A stretch of DNA of 59,635 bases, taken from NCBI GenBank assembly GCA_964446585.1, contig CAYUPI010000036.1:1-59635 (forward strand). Direction: 5' to 3'. This document shows positions 32,204 through 41,664 of this stretch, piece by piece. The stretch comes from CAYUPI01 sp964446585 (GTDB taxonomy: Bacteria; Verrucomicrobiota; Verrucomicrobiia; Limisphaerales; UBA8199). A program made the position numbers and the translations under genes. Positions within the stretch are counted from its first letter, which is position 1, and each line of letters begins with the position of its first letter. The notes beneath the pieces are model-generated. The model was given only the letters and a program-made list of their open reading frames with translations. It searched no databases and was not told the DNA's origin.

Positions 32204-32734
32204 ATGCCTGACTCCACCCAAATCCTGAATGGAGCGGCGATGCAGCGCGCGCTCACGCGCATTGCCCACGAGATCGCGGAACGGAACGAGGTCAGCGCGC
32301 AAGTGGCGCTGGTGGGCATCCAACGGGGTGGCGTGCCAATGGCGCAAAGGCTGAGCGGGCTGTTGTCTGGCATTTGGGGCCATGCCGTTCACTCGGGCGC
32401 GCTCGATGTCAGCATGCACCGCGACGACCTGGATCAGCGCGTCGCTCCTCATGTTCAACCAACAGTCATTCCCTTCGACGTCAATGGAAATACCGTCGTG
32501 CTGGTGGACGATGTGCTCTTCAGCGGCCGGACCGTCCGGGCGGCACTGGACGCCTTGAATGATTTCGGCCGGCCCAAGTGCATTCAACTCGCGGTGCTGA
32601 TCGATCGCGGACATCGCGAACTGCCCATCAAAGCCGATTTTGTCGGCAAGAATCTTCCCACGGCTCCGAACGAAAGTGTCCATGTGCGCTTTTCCGAAAC
32701 CGTCGGCGCAGACGAAGTCGTGCTCGAAAAATGA
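32204..32734 (+). CDS. pyrR: PyrR bifunctional pyrimidine regulator / uracil phosphoribosyltransferase
   Basis: 176 residues from the ATG at 32204 (MPDSTQILNGAAMQRALTRI). PRPP-binding loop NTVVLVDDVLFSGRTVRAAL, the VALVGIQRGGVPMAQRL strand, the SALDVSMHRDD-type region (GALDVSMHRDDLDQ), and QLAVLIDRGHRELPIKADFV near the end. Family members bind pyr mRNA in the presence of UMP. pyrB follows after 97 nt, so the two form a small pyr operon. No classic PyrR anti-antiterminator is visible upstream. Confidence 0.92.
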   Translation: MPDSTQILNGAAMQRALTRIAHEIAERNEVSAQVALVGIQRGGVPMAQRLSGLLSGIWGHAVHSGALDVSMHRDDLDQRVAPHVQPTVIPFDVNGNTVVLVDDVLFSGRTVRAALDALNDFGRPKCIQLAVLIDRGHRELPIKADFVGKNLPTAPNESVHVRFSETVGADEVVLEK

Positions 32735-32786
32735 AGACCACACCACTCCGATACTCCACCACTCCCAGATTCCAATATTCCAACAG

Positions 32787-32826
32787 TCCATTACTCCATT
32801 ACTCCATTACTCCATCACTCCATCTC
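32787..32826 (+). repeat. Five 8-bp tandem repeats just before pyrB
   Basis: TCCATTAC three times, then TCCATCAC and TCCATCTC, ending five bases before the pyrB ATG. The RNA is a C/U tract with no Shine-Dalgarno. Copy number could vary by slippage. Confidence 0.7.
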
Positions 32827-32831
32827 TTCGC

Positions 32832-33776
<945 letters not shown>

Positions 33777-33806
33777 TCCTGGCTCACAGGAGCGCGGGCG
33801 AAACCT

Positions 33807-34280
33807 TCACACCTGGCCCGGCGTTGTCCGCGCGGCGAGCAAGGAGCAGTAAGACTTTCGGTAGGCCCAAGCAAGGTAGAGCTCCAGGACCATCAGGACA
33901 GCACCCGGCACGATGCCCGCCGGCTGAAGGAATATATGGAATGCGATAATGTTAACCAGGACCGGCAAGATCAAAATCAGCGCGAGAGGAACGAAACGAT
34001 TCAAGAGCAGCAATACTCCGACAAGCAATTGCGTGCCCATGACCATCGGAAACATGTAGCCGCTCTTCATCAACGCCCCGGCGAACGCGCCGGCCGCCTC
34101 AGGCATAGGCGTTTTCGGCTCCGGAATGAAGTGGAGAAAACCATTCAAGCCGAAGACGCAAAAGGTGAGGCCCATCAGGATCCGCGCGATCGCAGGAAGA
34201 AGGCGGGCAAATGACTTTGGCTGTGGCACCGCGGTTTGCCTGGCTCCGCTGGTTGGGTTCGAGGTGACTTGGTCGTCCAT
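33807..34280 (-). CDS. DoxX-family membrane protein
   Basis: 157 residues, four membrane helices: ARILMGLTFCVFGLNGFLHF, MFPMVMGTQLLVGVLLLL, VPLALILILPVLVNIIAFHI, GAVLMVLELYLAWAYRK. The GxNGF in helix 1 and the overall topology fit DoxX. Function in this organism unknown. Confidence 0.85.
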   Translation of the reverse strand: MDDQVTSNPTSGARQTAVPQPKSFARLLPAIARILMGLTFCVFGLNGFLHFIPEPKTPMPEAAGAFAGALMKSGYMFPMVMGTQLLVGVLLLLNRFVPLALILILPVLVNIIAFHIFLQPAGIVPGAVLMVLELYLAWAYRKSYCSLLAARTTPGQV

Positions 34281-34322
34281 TGCAATTCCTTTCGTTTGGC
34301 AAAAGCGAGCGAGCGCCGCATG

Positions 34323-34862
34323 CTACTTCTTGCCCACAGCCTCCGCCACAGTTCGCATTTGAGCTAAACCTCGTTCGAAGTCACCGCCGACCATTTTGTC
34401 CATGTTCATGAACAGGCAGAACGCTTTGGCGATGAAATTATTGTGGCCGGTCATGGTCCAGGTGATGGTGGTGTTGTTGCCTTCGGGTTTGAACGTGAAC
34501 TCGGTCGTGCAGACCGAAGGAAACGGTTTGATAAACTCGAGCTTGATCCGCACCAGGTCGCTGGGATGGCTCTCGCTGATCGTCATCCGCCCCTCGCCCA
34601 CCTTGCTGTTTCCCGCCCAGGCGAAAATCGCGCCTGTTCCTGCCGCCGGCCCGTCGAACGTATTCTTTACCGCCGCATCGAGCTTTGCCCAGGGCGACCA
34701 GGCATCCCACTTATGGAAATCGTTCACCTGCCCAAAGACCACGTCCGGAGGAGCGGAGAACGTGGCGTGGCGTTCGACTCGATAATCAGCCGGCTGCATG
34801 GCCACGACCACGAGGAAAACGACGACGATGACAGCAACGACAATCAGGATTTTTTTTAACAT
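34323..34862 (-). CDS. SRPBCC-family (polyketide cyclase/START-like) protein with membrane anchor
   Basis: 179 residues: an N-terminal membrane helix (LKKILIVVAVIVVVFLVVVA), then a START-like fold (DYRVERHATFSAPPDVVFGQ, VNDFHKWDAWSPWAKLD, TFKPEGNNTTITWTMTGHNN). Common in bacteria as ligand-binding proteins of unknown substrate. Probably co-transcribed with DoxX, 42 nt downstream. Confidence 0.85.
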   Translation of the reverse strand: MLKKILIVVAVIVVVFLVVVAMQPADYRVERHATFSAPPDVVFGQVNDFHKWDAWSPWAKLDAAVKNTFDGPAAGTGAIFAWAGNSKVGEGRMTISESHPSDLVRIKLEFIKPFPSVCTTEFTFKPEGNNTTITWTMTGHNNFIAKAFCLFMNMDKMVGGDFERGLAQMRTVAEAVGKK

Positions 34863-35005
34863 GGCGCTTGCTCTCCGGTTAAGGATGTTTGTGCAATCAT
34901 GTGGATCGCGTTGAGATTATTGGCCAACATTGCGAATTGCAACGCGGAAAAAGGATTGAGCGCGCCTGCCGTAGCCGGCGCGCTCTGCTTGGACTGAGGC
35001 GATAA

Positions 35006-36766
35006 TTAGTTCGCTTTCGCCTGCGCGCTGCCGTTGGCATGGCCGCGCAGCATAACTCCGAGCAGCCCATCAACGATGCCCGGCTGGCTGCCGGCGCCGC
35101 TCACCGCCACATCGGGCACGATGCGCACATTGCGCTCGCCCACGATCTGCATGAGCTGCATCACCGTGTATCCCTGCGTTCCCAGCGCCTCGACGCCCAC
35201 GCGGTAGGCTTCCGCTTTGGCGCGGCCCGTGGCTCGAATCGCTTCGGCCTCGCCCAGCGCCCGGAGGCGTGTGGACTCGGCTTCACCGGTCGCCTGCTTC
35301 ACGGTCGCGTTCGCCTTCAGTTCGGCGATGTTCACGCCTTGCTCCGACGCCACGACCTGCCGCTGGATCTGCGCGGCCTCTTGCACCTCGTAGGTCTTGC
35401 GCTGTTCCTCAGCAATCTTCCGGTCCGTCTGGGTCTGCATCAGCTCCCCCGGCGGATGAATGTCGCCGATCAGCGTATCAATCGCCTGCACGTCATATGC
35501 GCCGAGCGCTTTCCGAATGTGCTCGGCTGCCTCGACCTGCCGCTGGCTCCGCGCGCTCAGAAAGTCGAGTACGGTATAATCCTGCGCCGAGTTGCGGAAA
35601 TAATTTCCGACGATCGGCTGCAGCACATGATCCACCAGGTTCTGCATCGAACCGACCCTCGAAATGACCTTGGGCGCATCCAGCGCGCCGACGTGAATGA
35701 TTTGCGCCACGTCGAGGTTGAACGCAAACCCGTCCTTCGATCGCACCGTGATGGACGATAGCTTCTCGTCATAATGATGCGCCTCGGTCCGCGTCGCCCA
35801 GTTCAGGACGATGTTCGTTGTCGGCACCAGTTCGATCTTCATCACGCGCGTGTTGATCGGGTGCTTGCCCGGATAAAGCGGAGTCACCCACACACCCTTG
35901 TGCCCGGTATTAACCAGGTCGCCGTGCTTGAACTCCAGGCCGCTGACATCGACGTGGGCCTGGCCCACGAACGAGATCACCACGCCGACGTAGCCTATCG
36001 GAATCTGCACCATCGGAACCTGCTCGACCTGGACGAACCACGGATTGAGGTTCCACGTTCCGGACAGCAGAATCTGCTCCTGTAATCCGCGCCGTCCACC
36101 GCCATCAAGAAACGCCTGCGCATTCTGGAAGCTGTCGTGCTCGGCAATCACCGGCCCGGCAATCTCCGCCGCATCGATGGGACGGCCATCCAGCGTCGTG
36201 ACAATCCCCACCATGTCCGGCTCGACATGCTGCAACAGCAATTCTTCCGGCGCCATTCCGTGCTCGACCGCGTTGGCGGATGTGATCACCGCGAACTGCG
36301 CGGTGTTGATTCGATACACGCCGGCAGTCAGAATCCCCAATTGCCGGCCTTTCTCGCCTTCGTTGGCCAGAAACTTCCGCGCGTCCTGGAATTTGTCGCA
36401 ATCGACCACTTTGCCGAGGATCCGCTCGGACGGGATGGGCGCGCCATCCGCCGCTACCACCACAGCCAGTTCGCCCTGCGGCACCACCGTCACCGACACC
36501 TTGATCACCCGGTACTGCCATCGGAAGTAGCCGAAATGCAGCCCCGGCGACAGACTATCGGCCTGGTAGCCCGCTTCTCCGGCCAGGGCAATCAATCTTC
36601 CCGGCGGCAGTGATCGCGAACCGAATTTTTTCACGACGATGCCGACCTGGCGCTCGCGAATGAACACGGCGCCTAGCAAAATCGGTGACAACCACGCGAG
36701 GATTAGGGCTATCACGAAGCCCGCAAGCAATGGATGCTCCCGGGCAAGCAAAAACAACGTTCTCAT
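35006..36766 (-). CDS. Large SPFH/band-7 (flotillin-like) membrane protein
   Basis: 586 residues from the ATG at 36766 (MRTLFLLAREHPLLAGFVIA). N-terminal membrane helix, two beta-rich SPFH-like segments (VGIVVKKFGSRSLPPGR, GYVGVVISFVGQAHVDVSG), then the band-7 core (SSITVRSKDGFAFNLDVAQI) and an Ala/Glu-rich coiled coil (KQATGEAESTRLRALGEAEA). A Gly-rich C-terminus follows. Flotillins organise membrane domains. The open frame reaches 37063, but the upstream part is low-complexity and not conserved in kind. Confidence 0.82.
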   Translation of the reverse strand: MRTLFLLAREHPLLAGFVIALILAWLSPILLGAVFIRERQVGIVVKKFGSRSLPPGRLIALAGEAGYQADSLSPGLHFGYFRWQYRVIKVSVTVVPQGELAVVVAADGAPIPSERILGKVVDCDKFQDARKFLANEGEKGRQLGILTAGVYRINTAQFAVITSANAVEHGMAPEELLLQHVEPDMVGIVTTLDGRPIDAAEIAGPVIAEHDSFQNAQAFLDGGGRRGLQEQILLSGTWNLNPWFVQVEQVPMVQIPIGYVGVVISFVGQAHVDVSGLEFKHGDLVNTGHKGVWVTPLYPGKHPINTRVMKIELVPTTNIVLNWATRTEAHHYDEKLSSITVRSKDGFAFNLDVAQIIHVGALDAPKVISRVGSMQNLVDHVLQPIVGNYFRNSAQDYTVLDFLSARSQRQVEAAEHIRKALGAYDVQAIDTLIGDIHPPGELMQTQTDRKIAEEQRKTYEVQEAAQIQRQVVASEQGVNIAELKANATVKQATGEAESTRLRALGEAEAIRATGRAKAEAYRVGVEALGTQGYTVMQLMQIVGERNVRIVPDVAVSGAGSQPGIVDGLLGVMLRGHANGSAQAKAN

Positions 36767-37304
36767 ACCTATCTTTCGATATCGCTGGGCGCGACGACGC
36801 CGGCTCGACGGCGCGCTGCGCACAGCGCGGTTTCGACTGGGTGAACGCGGGTGTCCCGCACACACGGGACCCTGGAGGATCGCCCTTCCAAATGCCGGCG
36901 AGGTTAGCTGACGGGCTCGGTCTTGAAAGTGACCTTGGCCACGGTTACCCGCGGCCTTGCGCCCCGTCCCCGGCTTGCGCCCGGAATCAACGCTTTCGCG
37001 ACTTTTCCGCCGCACCCCGGGGAATCTGGTTCCCCCGCGTTGTCCCGCAGGAAGGCGGGCCAACTTAGGCTGCTCTATACTAATTAGACCAATCTCACAT
37101 TCTGGCTGATTGTCAAGTGAGGCGAGCGTTGCGGCGCAGCGAGGCGCTTACTCGGTGCTGCCACCACCGGAGCCACGAGATCCAAAAGCGGCACAGGACT
37201 CGGTAAATAACGCCCCACTCCGGCTGCGCTGGACGCAGCGACGGCGATGAGCTTACACTCCCGACGCCACTGGCGCCGCGCCACCAAGGCCAGGCATCAG
37301 CCTA
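36767..37304. other. Intergenic stretch with a small hairpin
   Basis: About 540 nt, GC-rich, without a gene I can support. GTCCCG (36853-36858) and CGGGAC (36865-36870) form a short hairpin. The region should include the promoter of the flotillin-like gene (minus strand). Confidence 0.4.
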
Positions 37305-37643
37305 ATGCGTATGCACATAATGTTGGCAGAGGACATTGGACCATGGCTGGTAGCGGGTGCGCTGCTTGTTGGCAGTCTCGTCACCTCGATTTTAGCGCTC
37401 GGGGCATTGTACCCCGCCTCCAGGGGCAAACGGCGGCTGGCGTTCTGCTTGATCGTTCCCGCCGTCATCGTGGCGCTCCTGGCAATTTATTATTTCGCGA
37501 ACGCATATATCCATCGTGATTTTCATAATCGTGAGGAGATACTTGTCAATTACCTCCAGCCCTGGCTTGTCATGGGTTTGCCTCCGCTGGCCACGAGCGC
37601 TCTAGCTGCAGCGCTGTTGCTGCGGAAGCGGCAAAAAATCTAA
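37305..37643 (+). CDS. Small membrane protein of unknown function
   Basis: 112 residues with three hydrophobic segments (WLVAGALLVGSLVTSILALG, LAFCLIVPAVIVALLAIYYF, LVMGLPPLATSALAAALLLR). No recognised family. It is followed after 13 nt by a VOC gene and may be co-transcribed with it. Confidence 0.55.
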   Translation: MRMHIMLAEDIGPWLVAGALLVGSLVTSILALGALYPASRGKRRLAFCLIVPAVIVALLAIYYFANAYIHRDFHNREEILVNYLQPWLVMGLPPLATSALAAALLLRKRQKI

Positions 37644-37656
37644 CCTCCACCTCCAA

Positions 37657-38112
37657 ATGACCACCAAACCAATTCGCGACGGATTCCACGCCATCACACC
37701 TTATCTATTCGCCGAAAACGCTCCCCGGTTGATCGGCTTCATCTCGACCGCCTTTGGTGGCGAGGTGACATTCCGCAAAGAGCGGCCAGACGGCTCGATT
37801 ATCCATGCCGAAATGCGAGTCGGAGACTCCATGCTCATGTTGGCCGACGCGAGCGCGCAGTTCCGGCCAATGCCGACCTCGATTTATTTGTATGTCGCCG
37901 ATTCCGATTCGGTGTATAAGGCGGCGCTGAATTCCGGTGGAACTTCCATCTTTCCGATCATGACCTTGCCCTCTGGAGAACGGTATGGCGGAGTCAAGGA
38001 TCCTGGTGGTAACATCTGGTGGATTGCTACACACGTCGAGGACGTGACGCCAGAAGAGGAAGAGAGACGCTGGAAGGCGTTCCAAATGCCAGCAGACCCA
38101 AGCGCGGCCTGA
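37657..38112 (+). CDS. VOC-family protein (PhnB/YdeE-like)
   Basis: 151 residues: GFHAITPYLFAENAPRLIGF, ISTAFGGEVTFRKERPDGSI, IHAEMRVGDSMLMLADAS, YGGVKDPGGNIWWIATHVED. This is the 'PhnB-like' glyoxalase fold, in which the metal site is often incomplete; the function of members is generally unknown. Confidence 0.88.
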   Translation: MTTKPIRDGFHAITPYLFAENAPRLIGFISTAFGGEVTFRKERPDGSIIHAEMRVGDSMLMLADASAQFRPMPTSIYLYVADSDSVYKAALNSGGTSIFPIMTLPSGERYGGVKDPGGNIWWIATHVEDVTPEEEERRWKAFQMPADPSAA

Positions 38113-38320
38113 GTTCTGCCCCCCGTGGCCGCGCTTACCGAGCCTCCATCCCAAGTCAGCCACCTCACCTCCCTCCCTCTCAAATCTGAAATCTCCAATC
38201 TGCAATCCATGCTATGGACTTCCACACCGACCTCCGAAGCTTCGGCGAAGGAGGTTCGCTCCCACCATCCCCCCATTTTCCATCCTCCCTCAGCGGCCAC
38301 CCCCCGAAATGCCAAAAGAC
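38113..38320. other. C/T-rich intergenic tract between convergent genes
   Basis: A pyrimidine-rich word tract (CCTCCATCCC, CACCTCACCTCCCTCCCTC, TCTGAAATCTCCAATCTG) between two convergent genes, with the palindromic CCTCCGAAGCTTCGGCGAAG near 38231-38250 as a possible terminator hairpin. Same style as the tracts at 31976-32203 and 32740-32826. Confidence 0.4.
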
Positions 38321-39394
38321 TTATTTCAGATTCAAACGGGAGCGAACTCTGCGCGAATGAGCGCCCGCCCTCCGAAGCGGTTTCTTGCCCGCCGTAGGAC
38401 TTTTGCCGAAGGCGGTTGGCGAAGGAGGGCCTTTCTTCTTTCGCTGGCGCCTTGGAGAGCGCTTGCTGCCACGCGCCTTGCGCTGAGCTGCCATCGAAAT
38501 GAGTCGCTCCGTCAACGATTGGCGCCGAGGTGAGAATTGAGACGCGGCCGCGAACAAATATGGCCGGAACTGGTCAACCGCATAGCGGACATAACCAGCT
38601 TCACGAATCTGCTTGAGCGAAGTTCGGTAGTCCTCCAGCAGAATCGCCGCCACCGCCGTCCCCGTCTTGCGCGCGGCGGACCGCGCCGAGGCCGACAACC
38701 AGCGGGCTTTCTCTGGAACACTCCTCATCGCCGAGATGGCCATCAGCGAAGAAACCTGAAATACGCTGCGGTTTTGCCGCCCGGCTTCCTTTCCGATCTC
38801 CTTCCACAAATCGCGCAGCGCCCGCGTGCCAGGCATCTGCCGCGGGGGAATTCTGGCCAGGTCACCACGCAGTGCGTTCCATTCCTGCCGTAGCGACTTC
38901 ACATCCAGCGGCGGCGTGTTGACGGTGGATGCCAGCCGGCCGGCTGACGCCTCCAGGCCAACGAGCATTTCATCCACCGTGCCGAATTCAGCTCCCTGCT
39001 CCAGCAGGCCCTCCGCTTTGAGCGACGCCGTGATTTCACGGACCAGAAACCGCCCGGCTCCCGACGCATCGGCCAGCGCCGCCAGCACCCAGACCGGCGA
39101 CGCGCGGAACGTTAGAATTCCTATCAACTCGATCCCGTTTCCCGCGGCTCGCCGAACCAGGAAGTCCTGAGAGAACTTCTCCCCGCCCGGATACACGTCT
39201 TTCACCTGCCCCACCTGCTCGATTAGGAACCGCAAGGTGGCCTCCACGAGGTTGCGATAAAGCTGGCTGCGGCGGATTGTTTTCGGAATCGCAACCTCGC
39301 CCACCTCGCGGAGCAATCCGCCCGCTAGCGCTGTGGCCGACCTCAGCCCCCGTTCAGGTAGCGAAAGCAAGAAATTACGCAACCGTGTCTGCAT
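38321..39394 (-). CDS. Hypothetical protein with basic C-terminal tail
   Basis: 357 residues from the ATG at 39394 (MQTRLRNFLLSLPERGLRSA). Helical, with no signal peptide. Landmarks are RSQLYRNLVEATLRFLIEQV, ELIGILTFRASPVWVLAALA, and a very basic tail (RKARGSKRSPRRQRKKKG). I do not recognise the family. The tail could bind nucleic acid or acidic lipid. Six more codons upstream are open. Confidence 0.6.
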   Translation of the reverse strand: MQTRLRNFLLSLPERGLRSATALAGGLLREVGEVAIPKTIRRSQLYRNLVEATLRFLIEQVGQVKDVYPGGEKFSQDFLVRRAAGNGIELIGILTFRASPVWVLAALADASGAGRFLVREITASLKAEGLLEQGAEFGTVDEMLVGLEASAGRLASTVNTPPLDVKSLRQEWNALRGDLARIPPRQMPGTRALRDLWKEIGKEAGRQNRSVFQVSSLMAISAMRSVPEKARWLSASARSAARKTGTAVAAILLEDYRTSLKQIREAGYVRYAVDQFRPYLFAAASQFSPRRQSLTERLISMAAQRKARGSKRSPRRQRKKKGPPSPTAFGKSPTAGKKPLRRAGAHSRRVRSRLNLK

Positions 39395-39768
39395 GGGAAA
39401 TGGACAGAACACACCGATACTACAGTCAGGCTAGTCGAGAAGCAGAATCTTCTTGGCTTGCCTGATTAAACCCAAATCCGCTTTTGTGCTTGATGACGGC
39501 TTACGCCTCAGTTGTTGAACTTGTCCATCTTCTCCCGCCGGATCATCTTACGAATGGCTGCCAGCAGCTTGCCGGACGGGCACTTACGAGGATTCTGGAG
39601 AGACGAATGCTGGCAATTGCCGATGAGATTACCCAGCAGGTAATGAAAGGTAATTATGAGCGTGCTTGGGCTCCAAGACGGCGTCGTCTCCCAACCTACT
39701 GGAGTCGCCATTTCGCTCGCAACCAGTGTTGCAATTCGTGCGCGCTCCTCCGACCCGAAAGCCGTTTG
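39395..39768. other. Intergenic stretch, possible gene remnant
   Basis: About 370 nt. A minus-strand frame (39508-39711) ends with a basic segment (KCPSGKLLAAIRKMIRREKM) that could be the tail of a degraded gene, but nothing upstream supports it. Confidence 0.3.
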
Positions 39769-41664
39769 CTAATACCTCCAACTTTTCAAGTCCGCGCCTG
39801 GCGGCGCCGATTTCTCGATGTGGTCGAGGATCATCGGCACATACATTGTGTTATACCGCAGGCGGGTGATGTGGTTCGGGAGCGTGGGATCGCCGTTCCA
39901 ACAATGCTCGCAGCTCAGGCCATACCGTACCTCGGCTTCCGCCGGGGGATTTGTGACGCTGCTCAGGAATTCTTCGGTCAGCTTGACGGCGTTATTCAGG
40001 TAGTAATTATCGAGCGTCCCGCAGTAGAGATGGATTTTGCCGCGCAGCTTCGGTCCGAGCGTGGCCCAGTCGCGCTGCATAATGTAGCGCAGGTCATAGT
40101 GCTGGCGCCAATACTCGGCGACGCTGCGATCAATTTCCCCGGTCACTTTATCAAAAATGCGCTTGGGATAGCCATCGTCCCCGACCGGTGAAAACACCGC
40201 CTCCCAAATGTCCCATTGCTGGCCGCTGCGTGACCGGGTTCCGAGCGCGAGCTCGTAGTAGTTGATGTCCTGCAACGTAGCGGTAGGCAGGTCGCGATAA
40301 TCGCGATGACCAGGCCGCGGCACGCGCTTGTGCGCTCCCTCGATGAAGTACGCGTTCTTGTCCTCGTAGATATTCACCACTGTGTAGGCGCGAAAATCAA
40401 TTGGGTCTGGGCACGCCACAAACGTCGCGTTGAAAAAGTCCGGATAAAAGACCTTCGATGCCAGCGCCTCCCACCCGCCGGTCGAGCCGCCGTAGAGAAA
40501 GCGCGCCCAGCCCGCACCGATGCCGCGGAAGCGCTTCTCGATCTCGGGGATCAGTTCGTAGTTGATGGCGTCGCCGTATGGACCGAGGTTCGCGGAATTG
40601 ACGGCATACGAATCGTCGTAGAACTGCGTCGGGTGCTGGATTTCGATTATCAAAAAGCGCGGGAAGCCGGCGCTCGTCCAGGTTTGATAGAATCGGTAGG
40701 CTTCCTCCTGTTGGATGCGATTGTAGCCATTGATGCGGAAGCGATCGCTGTAATCGGGCTTGAGGTTCGGGTCGGGCGGTTCAGTGCGGAAGCTGCTGAT
40801 GTCGGCGGGGAAATGGCCGTGAAACACCATCAGCGGATAATGCGCGTCCAGATGCGTGTCGAAGCCCTCGGGCACCAACACGTGCGCGCCCAGGTAAACC
40901 GGCCGGCCCCAGAATTTGCTGAGGCGCTCACTCTGGATGCGGATATGCTTCACGTACTTAGTGTCTTTCGGTTGCGGTATCGGCGGAATTTCTTCCATTA
41001 GATGCAGAGCGATTTGTCCTGATGCCGCTGGATCGATACGCAGCTTGTGAGGCTTGCTGTAAATGTTTCCCGGGGCGTGGTGCCACTGGCGTCCTTCGCC
41101 GCGGTCGGTGGGCAATTTCACGACGTGTCCATCTGCCCGGTGAAAAGTCTCGTACCGATCCAGCAGCGCCTGCACGATGTAATCGCCCGGCTTCAGATCG
41201 GTCAGACTGCGGATGGGATATCCAAAAACGCCCGCGTCGCCCGCCGCCACAGAAAGCGCTTTGCCTGGCTGCCAGTCCTCGAGGTCCATGCCGAAAACGA
41301 TTTGCGTATTTTGGCTCTCGTTGATCTGGAACCGCGGTTCCTTGGACGGGTCCGTCGAGAACACCATCAACAATCGGCCGTCGAGCGGCGTCGCGCTCCT
41401 GGCAGCATCGAATGAGACAGCGAAGGCGAGCGCAAACTTGCCAGCGGGCGCAGGTTGCGCATCGAGCGCCACCGCCGGAAAAAGCAACAGTAGTGCGAGC
41501 GTAGTTTTCGTGATTAGCCTCGTGGGAATTGTGAGGTCGGCTCTTACAATTTTGAGCCAAAGTCTAGGGTTTCTCGCGCTCGTAGGAGCGAGTAATGAGG
41601 CTGGCGTGCCGAGAGGCCCGGGAACGACGCATCCAGACGATAGCCAGGATGGTGGCCGCGGCAA
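39769..41664 (-). CDS. Secreted putative esterase (alpha/beta-hydrolase fold)
   Basis: The conserved product has a signal peptide (TTLALLLLFPAVALDAQPAP), an N-terminal beta-rich domain and a C-terminal esterase domain: HVLVPEGFDTHLDAHYPLMV, FHGHFPADISSF, and the nucleophile elbow RFLYGGSTGGWEALASKVFY. Fits the Esterase/FrsA-type hydrolases; substrate unknown. Start problem: the signal peptide is not preceded by ATG, GTG or TTG for many codons. The only upstream start is the ATG at 41664, which would overlap the VWA gene by about 100 nt; the true start may be non-canonical near 41530. Confidence 0.78.
   Translation of the reverse strand: MPRPPSWLSSGCVVPGPLGTPASLLAPTSARNPRLWLKIVRADLTIPTRLITKTTLALLLLFPAVALDAQPAPAGKFALAFAVSFDAARSATPLDGRLLMVFSTDPSKEPRFQINESQNTQIVFGMDLEDWQPGKALSVAAGDAGVFGYPIRSLTDLKPGDYIVQALLDRYETFHRADGHVVKLPTDRGEGRQWHHAPGNIYSKPHKLRIDPAASGQIALHLMEEIPPIPQPKDTKYVKHIRIQSERLSKFWGRPVYLGAHVLVPEGFDTHLDAHYPLMVFHGHFPADISSFRTEPPDPNLKPDYSDRFRINGYNRIQQEEAYRFYQTWTSAGFPRFLIIEIQHPTQFYDDSYAVNSANLGPYGDAINYELIPEIEKRFRGIGAGWARFLYGGSTGGWEALASKVFYPDFFNATFVACPDPIDFRAYTVVNIYEDKNAYFIEGAHKRVPRPGHRDYRDLPTATLQDINYYELALGTRSRSGQQWDIWEAVFSPVGDDGYPKRIFDKVTGEIDRSVAEYWRQHYDLRYIMQRDWATLGPKLRGKIHLYCGTLDNYYLNNAVKLTEEFLSSVTNPPAEAEVRYGLSCEHCWNGDPTLPNHITRLRYNTMYVPMILDHIEKSAPPGADLKSWRY

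Noticed and set aside
36767..37063. 99-residue N-terminal extension of the flotillin-like protein
   Set aside because: Low-complexity Arg/Gly/Pro sequence; the membrane helix starts right after the ATG at 36766.
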